A DNA stretch of 64,000 nt from Petrimonas mucosa (lineage in GTDB: Bacteria > Bacteroidota > Bacteroidia > Bacteroidales > Dysgonomonadaceae): contig NZ_LT608328.1 of assembly GCF_900095795.1 (NCBI RefSeq), forward strand, positions 1,171,001 through 1,235,000. Direction: 5' to 3'. The position numbers were made by a program, and so were the translations under genes. Of the stretch, positions 26,787-37,318 are shown piece after piece. The notes below the pieces were generated by a model. That model did not search any database. It was not told where the DNA came from and saw nothing but the letters and a program-made list of their open reading frames with translations. How positions within the stretch are numbered: the first letter of the stretch is position 1; every line of letters starts with the position of its first letter.

Positions 26787-28877
26787 CCCACATTGCAGCT
26801 AACCGGAGCTAATTCCCTGTATCCCTGCGTATATATTTTTTTCAAGGTTCAATTGGGGGACTACAGATTTTTTCCTGATAAATGGTTTTTCATCGTATCC
26901 CAACACCTTATATATGATTCTTACTTTGGATTCAGGGAGTGAACATTTTCTAATCGACACACACTCTTCATCGGTATTTACCATGTGCGTTGTCACCATT
27001 TTCTGCGTGTTCATGATCCGGACAATCTCTCTCCACTCATGGGTAATCCCAAATTGTTTCAGTTTGAAACGGATCGTGCTTACCAGCTGGTAGGCCAACA
27101 GCCCGAGGTGAAGATGAGCCATTGTCGCCTCATCCGTTTTATGAAACACGGGACGCAGGTTCAGATCAGTCTTCAGGCAACGAAACGTCGACTCTACTTC
27201 TCTTATAGTGTTGTAAATCAGCCAGGTGATCTCCTCTCCATGTACCGACAGGGAAGTACGCAAGAAGTATTCCCCATGTCTTGATTCGCTCTTTGCCTCG
27301 ATTCTCTCCCAGGATATGGATGTGGCATGAATCCCCCTTTCGTCGGGCTCCACATGGATCTGATACAGGCGGTGTACCGAAGGGTATTTTTCCTTTAGCC
27401 GGCCGATGCGTTCCCACACCTTTTCAAGCTTTTTGGTGCCTCCTTTCTTTTTCAGGGCTTCGGCTGCCTGGCTCAGTCCACATTCAAAGGCCCGCGTGAA
27501 ACGGTTTTCCATGGACGCTTCCTTGAGACCCTTGCTATAGCTCTTCACCTTGTAGAAGCTGTCACTTTCGCCATCCACTTCTACCTGACTGATCTCGATG
27601 AGCTGGTTGGATTTATCCCGTATTTCCACAGGGGAAAGGCTTGTTGCACGGTATTCTTTGAGTTTACCCCGTGAGACACAGATGTAGTCGAAGGATTCCT
27701 CTTTCAATATCTTCAGGTTATCATTCGTGGCGATGCCGGCATCCATGACCACCACCTGCTTTTTATCGGATCTCCCCCTATGGGATTTCATCTTGTCAAG
27801 AATATATTGCAGGCTTTCAGGATCAGTCATGTTGCCTTCAAAGATTTGTGACTCCTTCAGGAAACCTTCCGGGTTGACCACCACAGCCAGCACCACCTGT
27901 CTGGCATCGTTACGCTTTTCCTTGCTGCGCCCGAACTTCGCTATCCGGCTCTCTCGCATAGCTCCCTCGAAGTAGGTATTTGTCAAATCATAGATAATGA
28001 TCTTGTCATCCAAGGAAAAAAGATCGTTCGTACGGTTGGAAAAATGACGTTCCAGGCCATCCTTCTCATCATAAAGCCGGTGAGCCATCTGGTAAAGCTT
28101 ATCCTTGGTGATGGCCGAAGGATCAACACCGGTTAGTTCACAAAGCGCCGAGTTCTCCTTCAACCAACGGCTGGTTTTAAACTCCGATGCGGGGTAAACA
28201 GCCCGGGCGATGATCTGTGTTAAAGCAAGGGCGATATCTTGTTTCTCCCAGCCGAAAGTCTCAAAATACTCTGGCAGGAGCAATTGGCGGCAAGCTTGAA
28301 GGCAGAGCCATTCGCCACCAACCTCCCGAATATCGCTGTTCGTTGTCCTGTCAATGTACACCTGCTCGATACCGGCTGCCTTCTTTTTTGCCTTTTCTAT
28401 CTTTTGCGCTTCATGGAGTAGTCCCACGTATTTCGTGCACAGGGCTTCCACCTTGTCATCACGAAGCGATGAGATGATGAATGTTTTGCCCTCGAAGTAA
28501 ACCTGGTTGATGCGTTGACAGAGAAAGGGAATCTTTTCAGGTGGAAGAACTGATTCCAGGTCACCCAAAGAGAGCAGCGTGCGATTACGGATGAAGCGGC
28601 CTTCCCGGTAGCTCTCACACAACCGGTAATGGGTATACTCATGGCCCCCATCCTTTTGCTTTATGCTTGTCTTGAAAAACATACAACGCAAAAGTAATCA
28701 AGGGATACGTTTTTTTCAACATCAAATGGGGGACTACATTCGTGTTTTAAAATAAACCGACATTGAATATCAGCCTGATACAAAAATTCATGGTCATCAA
28801 ACAGACGTAAAACAAGCGGATTTAACGTAAATAGAGGGTAAGTTTAACTTCTATTTATAATCGTGCTGCAATGTGGG
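26787..28877 (-). mobile_element. IS1634-family element inserted in the GH92 gene
   Basis: Inverted ends CCCACATTGCAGC (26787-26799) and GCTGCAATGTGGG (28865-28877), flanked by TTAA on both sides (26783-26786 and 28878-28881) as a 4-bp target duplication. Length 2091 bp with a single transposase gene. Removing it restores the GH92 frame. Confidence 0.9.
26799..28682 (-). CDS. IS1634-family transposase
   Basis: From the ATG at 28682 (MFFKTSIKQKDGGHEYTHYR; a TTG nine bases upstream is also open) the product is 627 residues. DDE residues: IIYDLTNTYFEGAM (first Asp), VVMDAGIATNDN (second Asp) and IYNTIREVESTFRCLKTDLN (Glu). The ADGHI-type C-terminal part is LHLGLLAYQLV. No stop or shift seen; it appears intact. 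It is only distantly similar to the other IS1634-family transposase at 5806-7413. Confidence 0.92.
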   Translation of the reverse strand: MFFKTSIKQKDGGHEYTHYRLCESYREGRFIRNRTLLSLGDLESVLPPEKIPFLCQRINQVYFEGKTFIISSLRDDKVEALCTKYVGLLHEAQKIEKAKKKAAGIEQVYIDRTTNSDIREVGGEWLCLQACRQLLLPEYFETFGWEKQDIALALTQIIARAVYPASEFKTSRWLKENSALCELTGVDPSAITKDKLYQMAHRLYDEKDGLERHFSNRTNDLFSLDDKIIIYDLTNTYFEGAMRESRIAKFGRSKEKRNDARQVVLAVVVNPEGFLKESQIFEGNMTDPESLQYILDKMKSHRGRSDKKQVVVMDAGIATNDNLKILKEESFDYICVSRGKLKEYRATSLSPVEIRDKSNQLIEISQVEVDGESDSFYKVKSYSKGLKEASMENRFTRAFECGLSQAAEALKKKGGTKKLEKVWERIGRLKEKYPSVHRLYQIHVEPDERGIHATSISWERIEAKSESRHGEYFLRTSLSVHGEEITWLIYNTIREVESTFRCLKTDLNLRPVFHKTDEATMAHLHLGLLAYQLVSTIRFKLKQFGITHEWREIVRIMNTQKMVTTHMVNTDEECVSIRKCSLPESKVRIIYKVLGYDEKPFIRKKSVVPQLNLEKNIYAGIQGISSG

Positions 28878-31861
28878 TTAAGACGTGAGGCACCATTTGC
28901 CTTGATGGTAAATTGCCGCCCACGGCCGTAACGGTTATCGAGATTGATCACAACCTTTTCATACAAAGGGCTGGCAATCTCATACACCGGTTCCGTGCTG
29001 CATCCTCCGTCCGTCTGAAACAGTCCCAGTGCAGCCATGACGAACCAGGCGCTCATCTGCCCCTGGTCCTCATCGCCAAGGTAAGCATCGCCCGCGCCAT
29101 AACCATAGTACCGTTCCAGGATGGATCGGCTCCATTTCTGAGTCTGCCACGGTTCACCCACCCAGTTGAAAAGAAAGGCAAAATGCATGCTTTGCTGGTT
29201 CCCCTGTACCACCGGAAAGTCGCCATAACGTTCACCGGGAGCGTTATACCGCCAGATTTCACTTTCACGGAATCCTTCGGATAATCTGCTCAGGAAACGA
29301 TCTCTACCGATTGTTCTTGCCAACTCCGGGACATCCTGCGGAACAAAAAATGTAAGCTGCCAGGCATTCCCCTCTACGTAATGATGATTGGCCCCTGTCA
29401 CGAACGGGTCGAACTCCTTTTCGAATGAGCCGTCGCTTTTGCGTAAGCGGGCAAATCCGGTCTCGGGATCAATGGTGTTTTTCCACCATGTGCCGCGGTC
29501 GGCAAAATAGGTGTAATCCTCTTCCTTGCCCAGCGCCTTGGCCAGCTGTGAAACTGTCCAGTCGTCGAACGAATACTCCAGCGAGTTAGAGAACCGGCCA
29601 AGATCGGACGGTACATACCGGTAGGTCAGATAGGCTTCGATATCGCGGTTTCCGGCAAGTCCGTCTCCAATTTTTTGGGGCATTACAGTCTGCATCTTTT
29701 TTATTGCCGAGTACATCTTCTCCACATCGTAATCGCGAATTCCCATCTGATAACTGCTCACCATCAACGGGATCTCATGTTCGGCAACCATCACGGGGAT
29801 ATATTCCATTCCGGCGGGACCTTTGGCCAGCATGCCGTTGGCATCGTACATCGCCAGTTGAGATTTCACCCACCTGCTGCTCCATTCCGGAGCGATCAGG
29901 TTCCACACCTGGTTCAGGTTCCAGAACGTATTCCAGAAGGCATCGCACCCCAGTGCAACTTCATTGGCCGGATCCTTGAACTGTTGTATCTGCTCGGTGG
30001 CATCCCGCCACCTGCCGTCCACGTCACTGAAGGTGTTGCGGCAGAATGCCCGGTACATGTTGGTATAGAAGCGGCTCTTCTCGCGACCATCGTTTGTTTC
30101 AATCACTACTCGCGACAAGATATCGTTCCAGCTCTGCCTGTTATAGTCTCTCACTGCATCGAAGCTCCATCCGAACGGTTTCGTGATCTCTTCTCTCAGG
30201 TTGTGTCGCGCCCCCTCCATATCGACGAATGAAATTCCGGTTCTTAACTGGACCACCGGATCGGTTGTTGTATCAAACTCCACAAAACAACCCATCCTCC
30301 CCGGGTTCAGCGCTTTCACCTCCTTGATGTCGTTGAGAATGGAGTCGTTTATCCATCCGCCAAAACGGCTGATCGGCCTGTCGAATTCAACGGTGAAATG
30401 GAGGGTATAGTCCTGGTTGTCATCTTCAGACCATACCTGTCTGGTTTGCTGAACGCTGTACCCCTCGATGGTGTGGTCGTCAACCTGTCTGACGGATGCA
30501 TCCAGGATGGCGTACCGGTACTCGGCGGGTATCATCAGGTCGATCATCACCCGGCCATCTTTCTCCTGTGGATAGGTATATCGCTGGAAGCTGCAACGGG
30601 TGGTAGCCGTAAGTTCGGCTTTGATACCGTAGTCGGTCAGTTTTACGGCGTAATAACCGAGCGAAGTCTCCTCGGTGGCTTTATCGATCGCGGAACGGTA
30701 ACCTTCCGGATCGGGTTCCCGCTGTCTCTGATCGCCAACTCTTGTTTTTAATGCTCCGTTAACGGGCAACATTCCCAAACCGGCCATTGTCCATTCATGG
30801 ATGTGGCTGAATAGACCCACACTCTCGATTGAAGGATCGTAACCGGCTTGCCAGCCCGCATTCTCGTTGTCGGGACTGAGTTTTACCATACTGAACGGCA
30901 TCCAGGGCCCGGGAGCGATCATCCATCGGGAGTGAGCCGTTCCCATGTGAGTCTCCACATAATCGGCCGGGGTGACGATCTGTCTAGGGGAGCGGATAAT
31001 TTTCCCCCTTTCAACTGGCTGGCCGTTTACCAGTACCTCATATTCGCTCGTTTTCTCCTTACTTACTGCAGGCATCGGCGCCTCAAGGTTGTACCGCCCT
31101 TTTTCAAGCCGTTGTTTCAGTATTGTCTTGCCATCCAGCTTGACGGTCAATTCAGGCAGACCCTCCAGGTGTTCCACATCGATCAACAGGGGCTGGATCT
31201 TGTCGTTGAGCTGATAATCGGCGGCAGTTACCTCCCGGAGATAGGCAAAACGGTTCAACGTTTCCAGTCCGGCCGATGTTGGACCCTCCAGCCGGATATC
31301 GTCGAAAATCAGCCATGATCCTTCAATGATCTTCAACTGGATACGGTTTGCACCGGACTTGATGATATCTTCCAGGGGCACCTCGATGGTACTGGGTGCA
31401 ACAGCGCTGTAATCACCCCTTAATGAAGCGTCGCTCTTCCCTTTTGGCAGATTGTATTTAAATTGATGGCCGTTGGCCGTGATTTTGAGCAGCGGTGGAT
31501 TTTCACTGTGAGTATCCAGAAGATCCACGATCAGTTTAAAGCCGTTGTAATTTGCGCTCTCTTTTATCCGGAAAAGGATGTTGAGCTCCTGGGTCCGGAT
31601 ACCGGACATGTTGACGGAGCCTGCCCACGCATCGGCTGTTCCGGGAAGAACATAGGGAAAGTCGTTTTTCGGATCCGACAATCCAATGATATAAAATTTA
31701 TCCTCCCAACCGAAATCCTCTTTTAGAAAATCAGCATAGTTGTCGGGAGCCAGTGCAAACTCGGCAGCGCTGTTGTCCTTTTCGCCTATCTTCCATATGG
31801 TTTGAGCCTGGACAAGGGTGACTGCCGAGATCAGACAAGATAAAACGACTCTTTTTTTCAT
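28844..31861 (-). pseudogene. GH92 alpha-mannosidase-like gene, main piece (C-terminus lost)
   Basis: From the ATG at 31861 (MKKRVVLSCLISAVTLVQAQ, a signal peptide) this is a GH92-type exo-alpha-mannosidase. The N-terminal part has a beta-sandwich, then the GH92 core begins at VETHMGTAHSRWMIAPGPWM. Hallmarks follow: FSHIHEWTMAGLGMLPVNG, FYTNMYRAF, LGCDAFWNTFWNLNQVW, VEGNAWQLTFFVPQD and GDEDQGQMSAWFVM (catalytic acidic residues in the last). A galactose-binding-like insert lies near residues 100-200. The reading frame now runs into the IS, replacing about 45 native residues with PHCSTIINRS. Whether the shortened enzyme folds is uncertain, since the lost part completes the last sandwich strands. 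Confidence 0.88.
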
Positions 31862-31893
31862 TTGGAGAATGATTGAGGAACATTGTTTACTTC

Positions 31894-32532
31894 TCAAGGA
31901 GCCAGTCTGTGTAGTGTCCATCCCTCCTCGGTCTTGTGATGAACCAGTCTGTCGTGCAGTCGTCCCGGACGACCCTGCCAGAATTCAATCGTGGTAGGGT
32001 GAAGGATGAAGCCTCCCCAGTGGGATGGGCGAGGAATCGTCTGGTCAGCAAATCTCTTTTCAATGGAAGCTTGAAACTCTTCCAACTCTTCGCGGCTATC
32101 CAGTATCCTGCTTTGGGGGGACGCCCAGGCACCGATCTGCGCTTCACGAGGGCGTTCGCTGAAATAGTTGTCTGAATCCTGATCGGCAAGCTTTTCCACC
32201 CCTCCTTCCACCCGAATCTGGCGCTCAATGCCGTGCCAGTCGAAAACAAGTGCGGCGAATGGATTTTCTAACAGTTCTCTCCCTTTGCGACTAAGGTAAT
32301 TGGTGAAAAAGACAAAGCCGTCATGGTTGACCTCCTTCAACAGTACAACCCTGGCTGAGGGCTTCCCGTCTGGAGTGCATGTGGCAAGAGTCATTGCATT
32401 CGGCTCCGGGACTCCTGCGTCGATAGCTGCCTGCAGCCACAGCTGAAACTGTTCAATTGGGTCGGCTCCCATCTCCGTTTCATGCAATTTTCCGCTTCTA
32501 TATTCTTCCCTGAATGCATGCAGGTTCTTCAT
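31894..32532 (-). CDS. pdxH: pyridoxamine 5'-phosphate oxidase
   Basis: A 212-residue FMN enzyme that oxidises pyridoxamine or pyridoxine 5'-phosphate to PLP in the cytoplasm. Length and motifs fit: NAMTLATCTPDGKPSARVVL, FVFFTNYLSRKGRELLENP (FMN binding), IERQIRVEGGVEKL, YFSERPREAQIGAWASPQS and the C-terminal PRPSHWGGFILHPTTIEFWQ followed by GRPGRLHDRLV. Promoter: a TATATTTG box at 32565-32572 on the minus strand. It lies 32 bases upstream of the GH92 start on the same strand, but functional linkage is unlikely. Confidence 0.97.
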   Translation of the reverse strand: MKNLHAFREEYRSGKLHETEMGADPIEQFQLWLQAAIDAGVPEPNAMTLATCTPDGKPSARVVLLKEVNHDGFVFFTNYLSRKGRELLENPFAALVFDWHGIERQIRVEGGVEKLADQDSDNYFSERPREAQIGAWASPQSRILDSREELEEFQASIEKRFADQTIPRPSHWGGFILHPTTIEFWQGRPGRLHDRLVHHKTEEGWTLHRLAP

Positions 32533-32564
32533 CGGCGATAATTTATCCAGTATAAGTGATTTGA

Positions 32565-32572
32565 CAAATATA
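32565..32572 (-). promoter_or_regulatory. candidate -7 box (TATATTTG) for pdxH
   Basis: TAnnTTTG match on the minus strand, 33 bases before the pdxH ATG. No exact TTTG at -33. Confidence 0.4.
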
Positions 32573-32701
32573 CGTCATGCATGCCCAATCTGCAGGAACA
32601 GTTTAGTTAATAAATGCTAATGGGTTTTTCTTGTAACCCTGCCAAACCCGATAAGAGAGAGTATTTTACTATCTTCGCACAGGATTTAGAAAGAGTATTG
32701 A

Positions 32702-33400
32702 ATGATAAAGGTTGAACAGGTGTATAAAAGCTTCGGCGATCTTCAGGTGCTGAAGGGGATTGATCTGGAAGTGAACAGGGGGGAGATCGTATCGGTTGTG
32801 GGACCCAGCGGCGCAGGAAAAACGACGCTGCTGATGATAATGGGTACGCTCGAGAAAGCCGATGCGGGAAGGATACTGATCGACAATAACGATCTGAGCA
32901 GATTTGGAGAAAAGAGACTGGCCGACTTCCGCAACCGGAACATCGGGTTTGTTTTTCAGTTTCACCAGCTATTGCCGGAGTTCACTGCATTGGAGAACGT
33001 GATGATTCCGGCCCTGATAGGCAATGTCAGACAGGGTGTGGCCGAGAAAAAGGCGAAGGAGCTCCTGACAATCATGGGACTCAGTGAACGGATGGAACAT
33101 AAGCCGTCGGAACTCTCCGGCGGAGAAAAACAGCGCGTGGCGGTGGCCCGTGCTCTGATCAACGATCCTGTGGTGGTGTTTGCCGATGAACCTTCAGGGA
33201 GTCTTGATACCGACAACAAGGCAGAGTTGCATTCGTTGTTTTTCGAGCTTCGTGAACGGCTGAACCAAACCTTTGTTGTGGTCACTCACGATGAGCAACT
33301 GGCTTCGATTACCGACCGGACCATACATATGATGGACGGAAGAATTGTGGAAAAGATCACGGATCAGAAATCAAACAGCAATAAATTAAATAATCTATGA
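32702..33400 (+). CDS. lolD: ABC transporter ATP-binding protein, LolD-type
   Basis: A 232-residue ATPase of the LolD/MacB group, which powers lipoprotein release from the inner membrane. Walker A is [12 protein letters not shown] (about 35-46), Q-loop [20 protein letters not shown], signature [15 protein letters not shown], Walker [14 protein letters not shown] and H-loop VVTHDEQL. Its permease is not adjacent, which is common in Bacteroidota. The stop overlaps the start of the S9 peptidase gene by four bases, indicating co-transcription with an outer-membrane-bound lipoprotein. Confidence 0.92.
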   Translation: MIKVEQVYKSFGDLQVLKGIDLEVNRGEIVSVVGPSGAGKTTLLMIMGTLEKADAGRILIDNNDLSRFGEKRLADFRNRNIGFVFQFHQLLPEFTALENVMIPALIGNVRQGVAEKKAKELLTIMGLSERMEHKPSELSGGEKQRVAVARALINDPVVVFADEPSGSLDTDNKAELHSLFFELRERLNQTFVVVTHDEQLASITDRTIHMMDGRIVEKITDQKSNSNKLNNL

Positions 33401-35505
33401 AACTTAAATCATTTTTTATGGTAATGGCAACGACCGGATTGATACTCTCCTGTACTCCCACCGAGCAGAAATCGGATGTCGATTCAAAAAACCTGGGGGA
33501 GGCTATCGGGAAGTCGAAGATAAAGGTTGAGAACGGGATAATGACTCCCGAAGTTCTCTATAGTTTCGGCCGTATCGGTAGTGTCGAGGTATCGCCCGAC
33601 AAGTCAAGGGTACTCTATCAGGTTACCTATGTAGATATCAAAGAGAACAAGACCAATACCGAGCTCTTCGTGATAAATACCGACGGGAGCGACAAAAAGC
33701 AGTTGACGGTGACCAATGCAAGGGAGAGCAACCCGCAATGGATCTCGAACGGGAAGAAGATCGCGTTCCTGAGCAACGAAAGCGGATCGTCCCAGATCTG
33801 GGTGATGAACCCCGACGGGAGTGGCATGAAGAGAATCACCGATGTGGAGGAGGGGATAGACGGTTTTATCTTCTCTCCCGACAATAAAAAGGTGTTGTTT
33901 ATCAAGAGTGTAAAGAGCTTGGAGACTGTAAAGGAGCGCTATCCCGACTTGCCTAAGGCATCTGGCCGGATCGTGGATGACCTGATGTACAAGCATTGGG
34001 ACAGCTGGGTGGAACAGATACCACATGTCTTCCTGGCTGATGTCAGTGATGACAAGCTTACAAACATTGTCGACCTGCTTCAGGATGAGCCCTACGAAGC
34101 TCCCATGCTGCCGTTCGGGGGGATTGAGCAGCTGGCCTGGAGTCCCGACGGAAAGACCATCGCATACACCTCACGAAAGAAAACCGGCAAGGAGTATGCC
34201 CTTTCCACCAACTCCGACATCTATTTCTATGATGTGGAGAGCGGAAAGACAACCAACATGACCGAAGGGATGATGGGATACGATGTGAATCCCCAGTTCT
34301 CGCCCGACGGGACGAAACTCGCGTGGCAAAGCATGGAGAGGGACGGGTATGAGTCCGATAAGAACCGGCTGTTTGTAATGGATCTGGCAACGGGTGAAAA
34401 GAATTACGTGACGGAGCATTTCGATTACAACACCGATGCCTTCGTCTGGAATACCGATAACAAGACCATCTATCTGGTGGCCTGTGTCGAGGCCAAGACA
34501 CAACTCTTCTCTGCCGATATCCAATCGAAGGAGATTACCCCCATCACCAAGGGTAAGCATGACTACGCTACGGTTGCCCTCGGGAACGGGAAACTGATCG
34601 CAAAACGCCATTCCATGTCGCAACCCGACGAGATATATGCCGTTGAACTCTCCAACGGACAAGCCACAGAAATATCGTTTGAGAACAAGCACATCCTGGA
34701 TCAGTTGACTTTTGGTGAAACGGAAGAGCGCTGGATAAAAACTACCGACGGAAAAGAGATGCTTACCTGGGTAGTCTATCCGCCCAACTTCGATTCAACC
34801 AAGAGCTATCCGGCGCTGCTCTATTGCCAAGGTGGTCCCCAGAATACGGTAAGCCAGTTCTGGTCGTACCGTTGGAACCTGCAACTGATGGCAGCCAACG
34901 GCTATATTGTGGTGGCACCCAACCGGCGTGGAGTTCCCGGATTTGGTCAGGAGTGGAACGAACAGATCAGCGGGGATTACGGCGGCCAGAACATGAAAGA
35001 TTACCTGTCGGCCATCGATGCTCTGGCCGAGGAGCCATTTGTCGACGAAACCCGTCTGGGTTGTACCGGAGCAAGTTACGGTGGTTTTTCCGTCTACTGG
35101 CTTGCGGGCAATCATGAGAAACGGTTCAAGGCGTTCCTGTCGCATGCTGGTATCTTCAACCTGGAGGCGCAGTATCTCGAAACTGAGGAGATGTGGTTTG
35201 CCAATTGGGATATGGGTGGTCCATATTGGGATAAGACCAATGCGACAGCACAAAAGACATATGCAACTTCGCCGCACCGTTTTGTGGACAGGTGGGATAC
35301 TCCTATCATGATCACGCACGGTGAGTACGATTACCGGATCCTGGCTTCGCAGGGGATGATGGCATTCAATGCCGCGCAGCTCAGAGGTATTCCTTCACGG
35401 ATGCTGATCTTTCCCGATGAGAACCACTGGATCTCCAAGCCGCAGAACGGCATCCTCTTCCAACGTGAATTTTTCCGTTGGTTTGATCAATGGTTGAAGC
35501 CATGA
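33397..35505 (+). CDS. S9 family (prolyl oligopeptidase-type) peptidase lipoprotein
   Basis: A 702-residue exported peptidase with a lipobox ([13 protein letters not shown], Cys near 19). Residues 50-430 form a TolB/DPP-like beta-propeller ([64 protein letters not shown]). The alpha/beta-hydrolase domain follows with the triad: Ser in [14 protein letters not shown], Asp in THGEYDYRI and His in PDENHWI. Such enzymes release dipeptides from peptides in the periplasm. It overlaps lolD by four bases. Confidence 0.95.
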   Translation: MKLKSFFMVMATTGLILSCTPTEQKSDVDSKNLGEAIGKSKIKVENGIMTPEVLYSFGRIGSVEVSPDKSRVLYQVTYVDIKENKTNTELFVINTDGSDKKQLTVTNARESNPQWISNGKKIAFLSNESGSSQIWVMNPDGSGMKRITDVEEGIDGFIFSPDNKKVLFIKSVKSLETVKERYPDLPKASGRIVDDLMYKHWDSWVEQIPHVFLADVSDDKLTNIVDLLQDEPYEAPMLPFGGIEQLAWSPDGKTIAYTSRKKTGKEYALSTNSDIYFYDVESGKTTNMTEGMMGYDVNPQFSPDGTKLAWQSMERDGYESDKNRLFVMDLATGEKNYVTEHFDYNTDAFVWNTDNKTIYLVACVEAKTQLFSADIQSKEITPITKGKHDYATVALGNGKLIAKRHSMSQPDEIYAVELSNGQATEISFENKHILDQLTFGETEERWIKTTDGKEMLTWVVYPPNFDSTKSYPALLYCQGGPQNTVSQFWSYRWNLQLMAANGYIVVAPNRRGVPGFGQEWNEQISGDYGGQNMKDYLSAIDALAEEPFVDETRLGCTGASYGGFSVYWLAGNHEKRFKAFLSHAGIFNLEAQYLETEEMWFANWDMGGPYWDKTNATAQKTYATSPHRFVDRWDTPIMITHGEYDYRILASQGMMAFNAAQLRGIPSRMLIFPDENHWISKPQNGILFQREFFRWFDQWLKP

Positions 35506-35567
35506 GAGATAAACAGTGACCGAATTCGCGACTGATACGAGAAAAATAGAAAAAAACGGACAAAATA

Positions 35568-35598
35568 TTTGCAGGTTCTAAAAATATAACTACCTTTG
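35568..35598 (+). promoter_or_regulatory. Bacteroidota-type promoter of tRNA-Asp
   Basis: TTTG (35568-35571), 19 bases, then TACCTTTG (35591-35598): an exact match to the TTTG/TAnnTTTG consensus of the primary sigma factor in Bacteroidota. The tRNA begins 29 bases after the -7 box. Confidence 0.85.
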
Positions 35599-35626
35599 CA
35601 CTCGCTATCGGAAACGATGCGCAAAC

Positions 35627-35703
35627 GGTGTGGTAGTTCAGCTGGTTAGAATACCTGCCTGTCACGCAGGGGGTCGCGGGTTCGAGTCCCGTCCATACCG
35701 CCA
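35627..35703 (+). tRNA. tRNA-Asp (anticodon GTC)
   Basis: Complete cloverleaf: acceptor GGTGTGG/CCATACC, D arm with GTTCAGCTGGTTAGAAT, anticodon loop CTGTCAC (GTC), T arm GCGGGTTCGAGTCCCGT. Discriminator G, CCA encoded (35701-35703). Confidence 0.97.
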
Positions 35704-35704
35704 G

Positions 35705-35737
35705 AAGCTCGCTATAACGGCGAGCTTTTCTTTTTTT
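35705..35737 (+). terminator. terminator after tRNA-Asp
   Basis: Stem AAGCTCGC/GCGAGCTT with a seven-base loop followed by a T-rich run. Of 35738-35887, a short minus-strand frame (NREPVHIIGRHPLCGGVTFF) may be a gene remnant cut by the IS3, but I cannot name it. Confidence 0.85.
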
Positions 35738-35927
35738 ATTGATACAGAGGAGATATCCTCATCAGCCACCTGCTTCCCCAAAAAAGGTGACACCACCGCA
35801 TAACGGATGCCTGCCAATGATATGGACCGGTTCCCGGTTGAGCATTTCTCGTAATGGAAATTTTCATTTTTTTCAATTGAAATTACTAACTTAGCCGGGA
35901 CACAGAGTTAAGCATAAAAGCTTATTT

Positions 35928-36236
35928 TTGTGTAATATGAGAAAACAAAGGACACATTTTGACAAGGCATTCAAAGAGAATGCGGTCAAACTCAGTTTAG
36001 AACGCAAGAATATTTCCGAGCTTGCACAGGAATTGGGTATTGCCCCTTTTCTTTTATATCGTTGGCGGAAAGAGTTCCAGCAGAAAGGGGAAGCCAGTTT
36101 CCCCGGACACGGAGTCCAGTCATTAAGTGAAGACACCAAAAGGATTGCTGAACTGGAAAAACGTCTTGGTGAGGCTGAAACGGAGCGGGACATATTAAAA
36201 AAAGCTTTGAGCATCATCTCCAAGAGAGATCGTTGA
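35928..36236 (+). CDS. IS3-family transposase OrfA
   Basis: A 102-residue protein (MRKQRTHFDKAFKENAVKLS) with a helix-turn-helix (ISELAQELGIAPFLLYRWRK) and a leucine-zipper-like tail (RIAELEKRLGEAETERDILKK), the standard OrfA layout. An A7 run at 36197-36203 in the zero-frame context TTA-AAA-AAA-GCT is a classic slippery site. The -1 frame is open from there into orfB, so an OrfAB fusion by programmed frameshifting is likely. Confidence 0.93.
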   Translation: MCNMRKQRTHFDKAFKENAVKLSLERKNISELAQELGIAPFLLYRWRKEFQQKGEASFPGHGVQSLSEDTKRIAELEKRLGEAETERDILKKALSIISKRDR

Positions 36237-37126
36237 TCTATCTCTTTATAAAGGAATACAACTCGAAACAATGGACGATCGAGGTGATGTGTAAAGTATT
36301 GAAAGTCCCCAGGAGCAGTTATTACCGCTGGCTTAAAGATCCGGAGGGCAAACGTAAGCGCAAATATATGGAGTTGGACGAAAAGATCAGAGATGCCTAT
36401 TTTGCTGCCAAAGGACGCAATGGAAGCCCCCGGCTGGCGAAGGATTTGCAGGTATCCGGAATTCCTGTTTCGAGAACCACAGTAGCATGCCATATGAAAG
36501 AAATGGGCTTGCGCAGCAAACTCTCGAGACGATTCAAAGTGACGACGGATGCCTCTCACAACTATAAGGTTGCTCCAAATCTGCTGAATCGCAGGTTTAA
36601 TCAGAATGAGCCTGTAAAAGCGTGTGTCTCTGACCTGACCTATATTCCGTGTAAGGATGGATTTCTTTATCTGACCTGTGTGCTGGATCTTTTTGACCGC
36701 AAACTGATCGGATGGTCCATAAGCGATCATATGAATGCATCCCATACCGTAGTCCCTGCCATAAGGATGGCCAACAGGAACAGACCTTTTGGAGAAGGAA
36801 TGATATTTCATTCTGACCGGGGCATCCAATATGCCTGCAAACAAACTGTAAACCTGTTGAAATCCTTGAAGCTGGAGCAAAGTATGAGTGGAAAGGGAAA
36901 TTGTTGGGATAATGCAGTGGCTGAAAGCTTTTTCAAAACTTTCAAATCTGAATTGGTCTATGGTACCAAACTCAAAACAAGAGAGCAAATGCGCTTGCAT
37001 GTATTTGAATATATTGAATCCTGGTATAATCATAAAAGGAGATTCTCAGCATTGGGTAACTTAACCATTGATGAATTTTGGGATCAGTATAATCTTAAAA
37101 AAGAATCAATTAAAAATGTCGCTTAA
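36233..37126 (+). CDS. IS3-family transposase OrfB
   Basis: A 297-residue integrase-core protein, overlapping orfA by four bases with a TTG as its first possible start. HTH_21-type region near 35-75. DDE residues: CVSDLTYIPCKDGFLYLTCV (first Asp), MIFHSDRGIQYACKQT (second Asp) and KGNCWDNAVAESFFKTFKSE (Glu). C-terminus YNHKRRFSALGNLTIDEFW is standard. Probably translated mainly as the -1 frameshift fusion with OrfA. It appears intact. Confidence 0.93.
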   Translation: MIYLFIKEYNSKQWTIEVMCKVLKVPRSSYYRWLKDPEGKRKRKYMELDEKIRDAYFAAKGRNGSPRLAKDLQVSGIPVSRTTVACHMKEMGLRSKLSRRFKVTTDASHNYKVAPNLLNRRFNQNEPVKACVSDLTYIPCKDGFLYLTCVLDLFDRKLIGWSISDHMNASHTVVPAIRMANRNRPFGEGMIFHSDRGIQYACKQTVNLLKSLKLEQSMSGKGNCWDNAVAESFFKTFKSELVYGTKLKTREQMRLHVFEYIESWYNHKRRFSALGNLTIDEFWDQYNLKKESIKNVA

Positions 37127-37318
37127 CTTTTTGTCTCAATTAAGTTTGCAAGTCCAAAGATTAACTTTCGGCAATAGTAATTAATCATTACTTTTGACCT
37201 GATTGAATACCGTCGGTGCTGCCAATCAAGGTCAGGATCTTGTCGGGGGATCTCTTTGTAGAAATACCCAATGCAGATTCTGACTTTTGCGGACGGCAGC
37301 CAATATTCATATTTATTT

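Larger units (their letters stand above)
35888..37146 (+). mobile_element. IS3-family element
   Basis: Related ends: AACTTAGCCGGGACACAGAG on the left and, inward from the right, AACTTAATTGAGACAAAAAG; both then continue TTAAGC. They enclose overlapping orfA and orfB. No clear target duplication is seen, so the outer limits are approximate. Confidence 0.75.

Noticed and set aside
26783-28881. GTTAACCCACATTGCAGC and its reverse complement seen as a long target duplication
   Set aside because: The two are inverted, not direct, so they are the IS ends; only TTAA is the duplicated target.
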